From NCBI RefSeq assembly GCF_001557215.1, contig NZ_LSJM01000087.1, positions 1 to 5,018 of the forward strand: DNA of 5,018 bases. The letters are read 5' to 3'. A model generated the notes under the pieces. That model did no database searches, had not been told where the DNA came from, and saw nothing but the letters and a program-made list of their open reading frames with translations. Positions 1 to 5,018 of this stretch are shown one piece after another. This DNA is from Sphingomonas sp. CCH9-E2 (GTDB lineage: Bacteria; Pseudomonadota; Alphaproteobacteria; Sphingomonadales; Sphingomonadaceae). Numbering within the stretch: position 1 is the first letter of the stretch; each line of letters begins with the position of its first letter. The position numbers and the translations under genes are program-made.

Positions 1-1
1 G

Positions 2-46
2 TCCTGCTTCGTCCCCGCCGATGAGGCCGCGCGGGTTCAGCGCTGA
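2..46 (+). CDS. possible C-terminal end of an unidentified gene (partial)
   Basis: Reading from base 2, fifteen codons run to a TGA at 44-46 and encode SCFVPADEAARVQR. Twelve of the fourteen sense codons end in G or C, which matches the real genes of this window better than the other two plus-strand frames. If real, its last ten bases overlap the 3' end of the minus-strand acetyltransferase gene (stop at 37-39), giving a tail-to-tail overlap. The piece is too short to identify a family, so the call rests on codon character alone and could be chance. Confidence 0.3.
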   Translation, partial: SCFVPADEAARVQR

Positions 47-555
47 GCCGGCGGGCGGTGCATTTCGATGAACGCGGCATAGGGGTCGGGCCGGGTTTCG
101 ACGAAGCCCAGCCGGGCGTAGATTGACCGCGCGGGATTGTCGGTGAACACGTGGAGTGTGGCGGTCAGGCCTTGCGCGTCGGCGACCGCCAGCCATGCCC
201 TGAGCAACGCACCGGCCGCCCCGATCCCGCGATGCGCGGGCAGCACGGCGATATCCACCAGATGGGTGTCAGCGGCATTCCACGCAATGCGTGCATGCCC
301 GATCGGCGCGCCGTCGCGCACGACGATCCGGTGCATGGCGTCGGGAAAGCCGCCGTCATGCGCGGCGCGCTGAAGCTCCGCCTGTTGCCGGAGCATCGCG
401 TCGGGGAGCAAGCCGACCATCGTCGAGCAGGCGATGGCGCAGTCGAGCAGAAAGGCACCGTCCGCGTCCGCGCGCGGTCGACAATGGAACGCGCTCGCAT
501 CGCCGGCAAAGGCGCGGTCGAATGCGTCGGCCAATGGGTCCAGGGACGGGGTCAA
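37..555 (-). CDS. GNAT family N-acetyltransferase
   Basis: A 172-residue protein predicted to transfer an acetyl group from acetyl-CoA to an amine in the cytoplasm; the substrate is unknown. The acetyl-CoA binding motif A is visible at residues 102-115, with the core R109-G-I-G-A-A114 fitting R/Q-x-x-G-x-G/A and preceded by the strand DIAVLP. Motif B is at 140-151 (N140, A142, Y146, G150-F151), the usual N-x-A-x-x-x-Y-x-x-x-G-F. The length is normal for a single GNAT domain. The N-terminal ~70 residues are less typical and may set substrate choice. The start is TTG at 555, chosen because a full GGAGG lies 7 nt upstream and no ATG or GTG is better placed. It is divergent from the DUF6916 gene across 66 bp and lies beside the tail-collar genes, so it could acetylate a product of that cluster (inference). 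The family call is firm; the role is not. Confidence 0.88.
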   Translation of the reverse strand: MTPSLDPLADAFDRAFAGDASAFHCRPRADADGAFLLDCAIACSTMVGLLPDAMLRQQAELQRAAHDGGFPDAMHRIVVRDGAPIGHARIAWNAADTHLVDIAVLPAHRGIGAAGALLRAWLAVADAQGLTATLHVFTDNPARSIYARLGFVETRPDPYAAFIEMHRPPAQR

Positions 556-562
556 TGATCAG

Positions 563-567
563 CCTCC
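563..567 (-). promoter_or_regulatory. Shine-Dalgarno site deciding a TTG start
   Basis: GGAGG on the minus strand sits 7 nt before TTG (553-555). The GTG overlapping it would open a frame that meets TGA after five codons, so it is not the start. The strong match and spacing support TTG initiation of the acetyltransferase. Confidence 0.7.
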
Positions 568-609
568 ACGGAGTGCGATACGCCTGTTGATCGCGCCGAA
601 TTTCCTTTT

Positions 610-613
610 AGGG
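610..613 (+). promoter_or_regulatory. Shine-Dalgarno site of the DUF6916 gene
   Basis: AGGG lies 8 nt before the ATG at 622. An in-frame GTG at 613-615 overlaps this site, so the ATG at 622 is the better start and the GTG is part of the ribosome-binding region. Confidence 0.55.
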
Positions 614-621
614 TGCACGGC

Positions 622-936
622 ATGACAACCGAACTTATCCCCCGCCCGATGGTGATCGAGGAATTCACGCCGCATGTCGGCAAGCTGTTCCGGCTGGATT
701 GCGAGCCGGACAATGTCGATATCACGCTCGTCTCGGCGACGCCGATGACCAACCACCGGCCATCGATGCGGCCGCCCTTCCTGCTGATGTTCCATTCGGA
801 CGCGATGGTGCAGCTCGGCACCGGCATCTATGCGATGCGCAGCGGGTCGTTCGGACCCGACCTGATCTATATCGAACAGACGATGCCGCCACCCGATTCG
901 CCGCCGGGCAATTATTATCAGGCGGTGTTCAATTAA
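622..936 (+). CDS. DUF6916-like small protein of the tail-collar cluster
   Basis: A 104-residue protein without signal peptide or membrane segment. The pattern is that of the small DUF6916 family: a hydrophobic opening (EEFTPHVGKLFRLD, residues 13-26), a central strand pair that includes PPFLLMFHSD, the GTGIYAM turn, and a C-terminus ending in YYQAVFN. The family has no known function. From memory, such proteins are often encoded next to tail-collar proteins, which holds here: the gene converges on the collar pair with 41 bp between the two stop codons. The start is ATG 622 with AGGG 8 nt upstream; the in-frame GTG at 613 would add three residues. A structural or chaperone-like role with the collar proteins is possible, but this is inference. 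The family assignment was made by eye and needs a profile search. Confidence 0.72.
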   Translation: MTTELIPRPMVIEEFTPHVGKLFRLDCEPDNVDITLVSATPMTNHRPSMRPPFLLMFHSDAMVQLGTGIYAMRSGSFGPDLIYIEQTMPPPDSPPGNYYQAVFN

Positions 937-943
937 ACGCGCG

Positions 944-966
944 GCGCCGGGGTCCCGCCCCGGCGC
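944..966. terminator. perfect hairpin between convergent genes, likely bidirectional terminator
   Basis: GCGCCGGGG (944-952) and CCCCGGCGC (958-966) are perfect inverted copies around the 5-nt loop TCCCG. It lies between the stop codon of the DUF6916 gene (934-936) and that of collar gene 1 (978-980), where both need termination. No long T run follows on either strand (TTT on the minus side only), so it is a GC-rich hairpin rather than a textbook intrinsic terminator. Confidence 0.6.
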
Positions 967-977
967 AATGTCGTCGA

Positions 978-1571
978 TCAGTTGCGCGACGGATAGATTC
1001 CGAAGAGTGCGATGCACTGGTTGATCACCAGCGTCGGCTGAACCGTTGAAAATGCGGTGCCGCTACCGGCAATCTGGGTGTTGCCGGCCAAATTGACCCC
1101 GGCCAGCGGGATCTTGGTCGCGGGGTTGCCCGTGGCGGCCGGCACGTAGATGCGCGGAATCATGTCCGGCACGCCCGCGCCATCGGTGCCGCGACCGAGA
1201 TAGGCACCCGTCGTCGGCGACTGCTGCAGCGCCTTGACGTCGACGGCATCGACCGTGCCGGTCGCGCCTGTGGCCGCGTGTACATGCTGCGCCATGTTCG
1301 AACTGGTCAGCGTGGTGGTTTCGGTTCCGCCCTGCTCGCCAAGGGTACGCATCGACAGACCGGGACCCTGACCCTGGTTGAGCACGACGCGACCGCGCAG
1401 ATCGGGGAGAGCGTAGGTCGTCTGGCCGTTGCCGCCATAGGTCGTCCCGAGCAGCGAGAACAAGGCCGTGTTCTGCGCGATCGCCATGGTCTGCCCCTGA
1501 CAAAGGGCATAGTCCCGCGGGGCAAAGTTGAACCCGACGGTCATGATCTGGCCAATCATTGGCGTTGCCAT
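978..1571 (-). CDS. tail-collar domain protein, MdpB / microcystin-dependent type (copy 1)
   Basis: A 197-residue protein with a phage tail collar domain at about residues 6-62. The hallmarks are IGQI at the start, FSLLGTTYGGNGQTT (38-52) and ALPDLRGRV (54-62). QHVH follows at 95-98, and the C-terminus ends NQCIALFGIYPSRN, the usual ending of bacterial MdpB-like proteins. In phages this domain belongs to tail fibres. In bacterial genomes such stand-alone proteins of about 170-200 residues are common, with unclear function. There is no signal peptide or membrane segment, so how it would reach the surface is unknown. The start is ATG 1569-1571 with GGGGG 6 nt upstream. It is the downstream member of a tandem pair, 187 bp after copy 2 and the same length, about 74% identical by hand alignment. 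No other phage gene is present, so this is not a prophage remnant. Confidence 0.9.
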   Translation of the reverse strand: MATPMIGQIMTVGFNFAPRDYALCQGQTMAIAQNTALFSLLGTTYGGNGQTTYALPDLRGRVVLNQGQGPGLSMRTLGEQGGTETTTLTSSNMAQHVHAATGATGTVDAVDVKALQQSPTTGAYLGRGTDGAGVPDMIPRIYVPAATGNPATKIPLAGVNLAGNTQIAGSGTAFSTVQPTLVINQCIALFGIYPSRN

Positions 1572-1732
1572 ATGTATCCCCCACTTGTCGGCAGGCGATC
1601 AAACCCACCCTGCGCCGGCATTCACCGCCTGTATCAAGAAGCCGAACGCCACACCGACGGACGGCCCTGAACCAAATTTGCGTCCGGTTGACCGTCATCC
1701 AAGAGGACCCAGCCAATCCGCACAGTTGCCGA

Positions 1733-1749
1733 GGTCGGCCATGCCGACC
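1733..1749 (-). terminator. hairpin after collar gene 2, weak terminator candidate
   Basis: GGTCGGC and GCCGACC form a 7-bp stem with a 3-nt loop, 9 bases past the stop codon of collar gene 2 in its reading direction. No T run follows, so it may slow or partly stop transcription before collar gene 1, or only stabilise the upstream mRNA. Confidence 0.35.
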
Positions 1750-1758
1750 CCGAAAGCA

Positions 1759-2352
1759 TCAGTTCCGCGACGGGAAAATCCCGGACAGCGCGATACACTG
1801 ATTGAGCACCAGATAGGGCTGCATAGTCGAGAACGGGATGCTGCCGCCGGCAATCGCGGTGTTGCCAGCGACGTTCACACCCGCGAGCGGCACCTTCGTC
1901 GCCGGGCCGCCCGTCGCGGCGGGCACATAGATGCGCGGAATCGAGTCGGGTGCCGTCGCACCATCCGTACCGCGACCGAGATAAGCGCCGGTGGTCGGCG
2001 ACTGCTGCGTCGCCTTGACGTCCACCGCGCTCAGCGTGCCCGTCACGCCCGACAACGAGTGCACGTGCTGCGGCAGATTGCTGGTCGTCAGCGTTGTGTT
2101 CTCGGCCCCGCTTTGCTGGCCGATCACGTTGTTCGACAGGCCGGGGCCCTGACCCTGACCGACGGCAACGCGACCGCGCAGGTCGGGAAGGGCGAAAGTG
2201 GTCTGGCCATTGCCGCCGTAAGTGGTGCCGAGGAGTGAAAACAGCGCGGTGTTCTGGGCGATCGACAAGATCTGGCCCGCAGCCGTCGAATAGAAGCGCG
2301 GCGGAAAACTGAACCCGTAGGTCCGAATCTCACCAATAAACGGCGTCGCCAT
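1759..2352 (-). CDS. tail-collar domain protein, MdpB / microcystin-dependent type (copy 2)
   Basis: A 197-residue paralogue of the next gene downstream, aligning without gaps at about 145 of 197 positions (hand count). The collar domain is at about residues 6-62 with the same FSLLGTTYGGNGQTT and ALPDLRGRV blocks. QHVH is at 95-98 and the end is NQCIALSGIFPSRN. Most differences fall at residues 15-30, 63-107 and 168-180, while the block around 111-130 is nearly identical. The open frame continues far upstream to 3147, but the start is ATG 2350-2352: it gives exactly the length of the paralogue, the same MATP start, and six G bases 5 nt upstream. It lies 158 bp after the sulfotransferase on the same strand. 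No signal peptide. The function is unknown; a surface or fibre-like structural role is the family-based guess. Confidence 0.9.
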   Translation of the reverse strand: MATPFIGEIRTYGFSFPPRFYSTAAGQILSIAQNTALFSLLGTTYGGNGQTTFALPDLRGRVAVGQGQGPGLSNNVIGQQSGAENTTLTTSNLPQHVHSLSGVTGTLSAVDVKATQQSPTTGAYLGRGTDGATAPDSIPRIYVPAATGGPATKVPLAGVNVAGNTAIAGGSIPFSTMQPYLVLNQCIALSGIFPSRN

Positions 2353-2467
2353 AAGATCCCCCCAATGCCAGCAAGCCGATCCCCGTGATCCGGCCCGCAA
2401 TGAACGCGCAAACTGCGCAACATTCAAAGCTCCCCGCGCGTCAGCACCGACCAGCTTTCTGCACCGG

Positions 2468-2495
2468 ACCTTAGCGGGGGCGCACATCAAGTCAA
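2468..2495 (-). promoter_or_regulatory. possible promoter for the tail-collar pair
   Basis: On the minus strand TTGACT (2495-2490) is followed after 16 bp by TAAGGT (2473-2468). The -35 is good and the -10 matches TATAAT at only three positions. Its place, about 115 bp before the ATG of collar gene 2 and just after the sulfotransferase stop, would let the collar genes be transcribed separately from the sulfotransferase. Confidence 0.3.
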
Positions 2496-2510
2496 CATGA
2501 CGAAAAACGC

Positions 2511-3716
2511 TTAAACCGTTGCGGCAGCGCCGATCCGCAGCGCCTCGATCCGCGCATAGGGCGCCTCGAGATGACGGGCCACTGCCGCCACGACGGCGGG
2601 CGTAACCGCCGCGCGCTTGCGTTCGGTATCGTCGGCATAGGCCTGATCCGGCACCTTCGAATTGCGCCGGGTCGCCGCTAGCATCGCCGCGCGCTCCGCC
2701 GCATCGGGCTCGAACCCGAAATGCCGGGGAATCGCGCCCTCCATGGCGGCGAGCAGATCGGCATAATTGACCAGCATTCCGCCACCGACCGCGTGGTGAT
2801 CGATTGCACAGTCGAGATATGCCGCAAGAACGGCGGCTCCCTGATCTTCTATCGACGAAATCTCGCCGCCGTTGATGTGGCCCAGTGCCGGCACGACTCC
2901 TGCCGCGAAATGCATTCCCGGCATCCCCAAATGGGACACCATGACCTCCTCGGGCTTGCGATACAGGAAGATCCAGGGCGTCGACGGGAAGGCTGCACGG
3001 AACAGCGGCAGCGCCAGCACCGCCCAGCTGTCGAGCTTCAGGAAATAGCGCCGCGCCGTGCCGGAACGGTTGCGCCCGATCGCGTGGACCAGCGCCCGCA
3101 GCGCCGCCACCTGCCTGTCGAACGGCGCGCCGGAGGTGACGCACCATTGCACGAGATCGTCGATCGGCGCGGCTTCCGACGCGACGATGTGATGCGGCAC
3201 TGCGGCGAGCATCTGCGCCACCAGAGTCGATCCGCAGCGCGACATGTGAAAGACGATTCCGTCGGGTTCCAGCGTCGTTTCCTGCGCCGCACCGGCGATC
3301 AGCGCGTCGAGGTCGGTGCGCGTGCGAAAGCTGCGGCTGAACGGGCGCGACGCCATGACCATGACGCTGTCCTCGAACAACGGCTCGGCGAGCGGGCGAT
3401 CGCCGAACCAGGCCCAGTCAAACGCGGGCTCCTGCTGCCCCGGCACCGAGCGGACCGGAATCCAGCCGATCTGCGGCCAGCTATCGAGCGTCACCGGCGC
3501 ACTTTGAAAGCGCGAGATACCCAGCGGGTCGGGGCCGGGCGCGTCGATCGATACCTTGTCGGGATCCAGCCCGAGTTCCTGCGCGATCACCCGCAATTCC
3601 GCCTCGTACAGCGCCGGGTCGAAGTGTACGCCGAGTCGCTCCTGCAGTGCCGGACTAGCGAGAATTGCCTCCCGCAGCCGCTGCGATTCGCTATTTTCGT
3701 CGGAATGCCCCGTCAC
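2511..3716 (-). CDS. PAPS-dependent sulfotransferase family protein with N-terminal extension
   Basis: A 401-residue protein predicted to transfer sulfate from PAPS to an acceptor that the sequence does not reveal. The 5'-phosphosulfate loop is clear at residues 155-165 (FHMSRCGSTL; S159, R160, G162, S163, T164). The likely 3'-phosphate site is PWIFLYRKPEEVMVSH, with R253 and S261. VNYADL (316-321) fits the conserved late strand. About 150 residues precede the loop, whereas many simple bacterial sulfotransferases have it near the N-terminus. This part (W101-F104, EPLFEDSV, PFSRSFRTRT) does not resemble a domain I can name. No signal peptide or membrane segment, so cytoplasmic. The start is GTG 3714-3716: an in-frame TGA lies two codons upstream and GGGGG lies 9 nt before it. 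It heads the strand that carries the collar genes and is divergent from the Tat-exported protein gene. The family is sure, the substrate unknown. Confidence 0.88.
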   Translation of the reverse strand: MTGHSDENSESQRLREAILASPALQERLGVHFDPALYEAELRVIAQELGLDPDKVSIDAPGPDPLGISRFQSAPVTLDSWPQIGWIPVRSVPGQQEPAFDWAWFGDRPLAEPLFEDSVMVMASRPFSRSFRTRTDLDALIAGAAQETTLEPDGIVFHMSRCGSTLVAQMLAAVPHHIVASEAAPIDDLVQWCVTSGAPFDRQVAALRALVHAIGRNRSGTARRYFLKLDSWAVLALPLFRAAFPSTPWIFLYRKPEEVMVSHLGMPGMHFAAGVVPALGHINGGEISSIEDQGAAVLAAYLDCAIDHHAVGGGMLVNYADLLAAMEGAIPRHFGFEPDAAERAAMLAATRRNSKVPDQAYADDTERKRAAVTPAVVAAVARHLEAPYARIEALRIGAAATV

Positions 3717-3767
3717 GCCTCAACGCCCCCATTGCACCGCCCTGATCGGCGGCGATTCCAAAACACT

Positions 3768-3792
3768 GCGATCTATCGTTGTTTCCGATCGC
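3768..3792. promoter_or_regulatory. inverted repeat in divergent promoter region, possible operator
   Basis: GCGATC (3768-3773) and GATCGC (3787-3792) are inverted copies 13 nt apart, in the 130-bp gap between the divergent sulfotransferase and Tat-protein genes. The repeat covers the candidate -35 of the rightward promoter, a place where a dimeric repressor could act. Six-base arms are short enough to occur by chance. Confidence 0.22.
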
Positions 3793-3807
3793 GCAAGTGG
3801 TTACGCT
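3779..3807 (+). promoter_or_regulatory. weak sigma-70-like promoter candidate for the Tat-exported protein
   Basis: TTGTTT (3779-3784) and TACGCT (3802-3807) are 17 bp apart and about 40 bp before the start codon. Each matches the consensus at only three of six bases; the spacing and position are the main support. Confidence 0.25.
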
Positions 3808-3846
3808 GCATTCATCACGTCTGATCAGGCGAGGGGGAATTCGCGA

Positions 3847-4287
3847 ATGAACAAGGATCAATCGGGCCAGGTGAGCCGCCGGTCGTTTCTGGGCCGTGCA
3901 GGTGCCATTTCTGCAGCGGGCGTCGTCGCCGCCAGCACCGTGACTCCGGCCCTGGCGCTCGGCGGCAACGGCGTACGCACCTACAAGGGCAAATATGCTA
4001 TCGATTCGCACCGTGTGATCCAAGGTTTCGTCGCGGGCCCGCGCGGCAAGGCATATTCCGACATCGTGCTGGTCGTGTCCGAAAATGGTGCAATCGACGC
4101 CGCGGCTGAGGCGACCGCGCGCCGCTATGCGGCGTCCGGCTGGCTGGCCGTCGTGCCCGACCTTCCCGCCACCTATGATGGCACGGCAGGCAACAAGCAG
4201 GCGATGATCGAAGCGCTGAACGGCGACCTTCCCCGCTTCAAGCGCATGGTGCGCAAGACCGGCAAGGTCGCGATTGTCGCGGCCTGA
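3847..4287 (+). CDS. Tat-exported half-length dienelactone hydrolase-like protein
   Basis: A 146-residue protein. A twin-arginine signal is clear: SRRSFL at 10-15, a hydrophobic stretch at about 18-31, and an ALA cleavage site at 35-37, so a mature chain of about 109 residues should reach the periplasm. That chain resembles the N-terminal half of dienelactone hydrolases. VVSENGAI (76-83) parallels the family's H-E-N-R-G turn with E79 kept, ARRYAASGWLAVVPDL (91-106) parallels the next helix and strand, and the final GKVAIVAA parallels the strand before the nucleophile elbow. The stop falls exactly there, so the nucleophile and the later Asp and His are absent and hydrolase activity is unlikely. 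No frame downstream restores them, and a terminator follows at once, so this is probably a settled short gene rather than a fresh frameshift. The start is ATG 3847 with GAGGGGGA 8 nt upstream. Confidence 0.8.
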   Translation: MNKDQSGQVSRRSFLGRAGAISAAGVVAASTVTPALALGGNGVRTYKGKYAIDSHRVIQGFVAGPRGKAYSDIVLVVSENGAIDAAAEATARRYAASGWLAVVPDLPATYDGTAGNKQAMIEALNGDLPRFKRMVRKTGKVAIVAA

Positions 4288-4293
4288 ATTACA

Positions 4294-4327
4294 CGGCGTC
4301 CGGCGAAAGCTGCCGACGCCGGATTTT
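4294..4327 (+). terminator. intrinsic terminator after the Tat-exported protein gene
   Basis: CGGCGTC (4294-4300) pairs with GACGCCG (4315-4321). An inner CGGC/GCTG stem closes a GAAA tetraloop, leaving a two-base bulge, and TTTT follows at 4324-4327. It starts six bases after the stop codon. It separates this gene from the secretion operon, whose first start codon is at 4346. Confidence 0.6.
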
Positions 4328-4345
4328 GCGTGAGGCGTTGAACGC

Positions 4346-4669
4346 GTGATTGCAACCTTGTGTCATCGGGCCGCAGCGATCGGTGCGGCCGCAACTGCAT
4401 TGATCTGGTCCGGCGCCGCTGGGGCGCAGGAACTCGCCGATCCGCAGGGTTCGGGTGCGATCGTCGGCGCGGTACGCTGGCTGCAGGGGACGCTGCTCGG
4501 TACGGTCGCCACGGTGGTGGCGGTGATCGCGGTCGCTGCAGTCGGTTTGCTGATGCTGACTGGTCGGATCAACTGGCGCTATGGCGCGACGGTCATCCTG
4601 GGCTGCTTCATCCTGTTTGGCGCCGCCAGCATCGTGGCCGGCATCCAGGCGACGGCCGGCGCGGGCTAA
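4346..4669 (+). CDS. virB2: TrbC/VirB2 family type IV secretion pilin
   Basis: A 107-residue major pilin subunit precursor of a type IV secretion system. A signal peptide covers about residues 1-27 (hydrophobic core AAAIGAAATALIW, cleavage probably after AGA). Two membrane helices follow, at about 49-72 and 80-102. They are joined by the short basic loop GRINWR (73-78), the layout and loop typical of VirB2 and TrbC. The start is GTG 4346-4348: an in-frame TGA lies at 4331, GAGG lies 10 nt upstream, and the only early alternative is TTG 4358, which would shorten the signal peptide. It is the first gene after a terminator, with no virB1 in front, and is followed after 6 bp by virB3. I saw no clear promoter in the 58 bp before it, so transcription may start inside the terminator region or depend on read-through. 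Confidence 0.9.
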   Translation: MIATLCHRAAAIGAAATALIWSGAAGAQELADPQGSGAIVGAVRWLQGTLLGTVATVVAVIAVAAVGLLMLTGRINWRYGATVILGCFILFGAASIVAGIQATAGAG

Positions 4670-4675
4670 GCGCGC

Positions 4676-4960
4676 ATGAACGGTCTTGACCGCGACACCG
4701 TGTTCGTCGCGCTGACGCGACCACAGATGTTTGCGGGCGTGACCTATACCTGGTTCATCGCCAATGCGGTGCTGGCGGCCGAGCTGTTCCTGATCTTCCG
4801 CTCGGTGTGGGTGCTGGTCGCAGCTTTAGTGATCCACGCCGCCGGCATGCTCGCCTGCCTGCGCGAACCGCGTTTCTTCGACCTGTGGATCACCCGGGCG
4901 AGCCGCTGCCCGCGCGTCCCCAATTACCGGATCTGGCGGTGCAACTCCTACCGGCCCTGA
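4676..4960 (+). CDS. virB3: VirB3 family type IV secretion inner-membrane protein
   Basis: A 94-residue inner-membrane component that works with VirB4 in pilus assembly and substrate transfer. The family mark LTRPQMFAGVTY is at residues 13-24. Two close hydrophobic segments (about 24-42 and 44-62) and the REPRFFDLW block (63-71) follow. Length and order fit VirB3. The last 20 residues (basic, with two cysteines) are not distinctive. The start is ATG 4676, six bases after the virB2 stop, with only a weak GC-rich ribosome-binding region, so translation is probably coupled to virB2. The 3' end likely overlaps the start of virB4. Confidence 0.9.
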   Translation: MNGLDRDTVFVALTRPQMFAGVTYTWFIANAVLAAELFLIFRSVWVLVAALVIHAAGMLACLREPRFFDLWITRASRCPRVPNYRIWRCNSYRP

Positions 4961-5018
4961 CCCGCGACCGGCGGGTGATCGATCGCGAGGCGAGCGCGGG
5001 GCGGCATCTGCCCTATGC
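4939..5018 (+). CDS. virB4: VirB4 family type IV secretion ATPase, N-terminal fragment
   Basis: Only the first 26 codons are inside the window. The frame after virB3 encodes a stretch ending REASAGRHLPYA, which fits the VirB4 N-terminal pattern of a basic, acidic helix followed by H-x-P-Y. The family member is normally about 800 residues with Walker A and B motifs far downstream, none of which can be seen here. The start is uncertain: GTG 4939 overlaps the end of virB3 by 22 bases and leaves a usual distance to the LPY motif, while GTG 4975 lies after it. Neither has a good Shine-Dalgarno site. Gene order virB2-virB3-virB4 supports the call as much as the sequence does. Confidence 0.68.
   Translation, partial: MQLLPALTRDRRVIDREASAGRHLPY

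Noticed and set aside
559..1017. Minus-strand open frame of 152 codons opposite the DUF6916 gene
   Set aside because: Low-complexity, basic translation without family features; the plus-strand gene has a good start site and a recognisable pattern.
1528..2238. Plus-strand open frame of 236 codons opposite collar gene 2
   Set aside because: Shadow of the collar gene; arginine-rich, no recognisable domain, no ribosome-binding site.
978..2352. Prophage or tailocin locus
   Set aside because: Only collar-domain proteins are present. No tail tube, sheath, baseplate, lysis or integration gene lies within the window, and stand-alone bacterial MdpB-like proteins explain the pair.
2501..2530. Terminator after the sulfotransferase
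   Set aside because: The only stem is four base pairs (AACG/CGTT) before a short T run, too weak to call.
2353..3147. Upstream extension of the collar gene 2 reading frame to 462 residues
   Set aside because: The added part is arginine-rich and lies antisense-free within the sulfotransferase gene in another frame. The paralogue's length and the ribosome-binding site fix the start at 2352.
2721..3824. Long plus-strand open frame of 367 codons opposite the sulfotransferase
   Set aside because: Its composition is rich in Arg, His and Gln without motifs, typical of a high-GC shadow frame, and it overlaps a gene with clear PAPS motifs.
3821..3828. CTGATCAG palindrome as a defined operator
   Set aside because: An 8-bp palindrome is common by chance and there is no second copy nearby; kept only as a note on the divergent region.
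4288..4345. Remaining half of the dienelactone hydrolase in another frame
   Set aside because: The two other frames after the stop show no nucleophile motif, and a hairpin terminator occupies the space.

Overview
The window is GC-rich (G and C dominate third codon positions). Its gene content points to a chromosome or large replicon of an alphaproteobacterium, most likely a sphingomonad. That placement is inferred from codon use and from the look of the tail-collar and VirB proteins; no rRNA or other phylogenetic marker is present. It is not a prophage: no integrase, capsid, terminase or other phage morphogenesis gene is visible, although two genes encode phage tail-collar-domain proteins.

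Left and central part (about 1-3716): the last codons of a possible plus-strand gene touch a minus-strand GNAT acetyltransferase (37-555, TTG start). A small plus-strand gene of the DUF6916 type (622-936) diverges from it. DUF6916 converges, across a perfect 9-bp hairpin (944-966), on two minus-strand paralogues. These are 197-residue tail-collar proteins of the MdpB / microcystin-dependent type (978-1571 and 1759-2352), about 74% identical to each other by hand alignment. Upstream of them on the same strand lies a 401-residue PAPS-type sulfotransferase (2511-3716, GTG start). The set of collar protein pair, DUF6916, GNAT and sulfotransferase looks like a functional cassette. A reasonable guess is that the enzymes modify or accompany the collar-domain proteins, but nothing in the sequence proves this.

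Right part (about 3717-5018): a 130-bp divergent intergenic region leads to a plus-strand gene for a Tat-exported protein (3847-4287). Its mature part matches only the N-terminal half of the dienelactone hydrolase fold and stops just where the nucleophile elbow should come. A hairpin terminator follows (4294-4327). A type IV secretion operon then starts: virB2 pilin (4346-4669, GTG start), virB3 (4676-4960) and the first codons of virB4, running off the right edge.

No stretch longer than 300 bases lacks a gene. The larger gaps (1572-1758, 2353-2510, 3717-3846) hold ribosome-binding sites, weak promoter candidates and hairpins only. No tRNA, rRNA, CRISPR array or insertion sequence was found.
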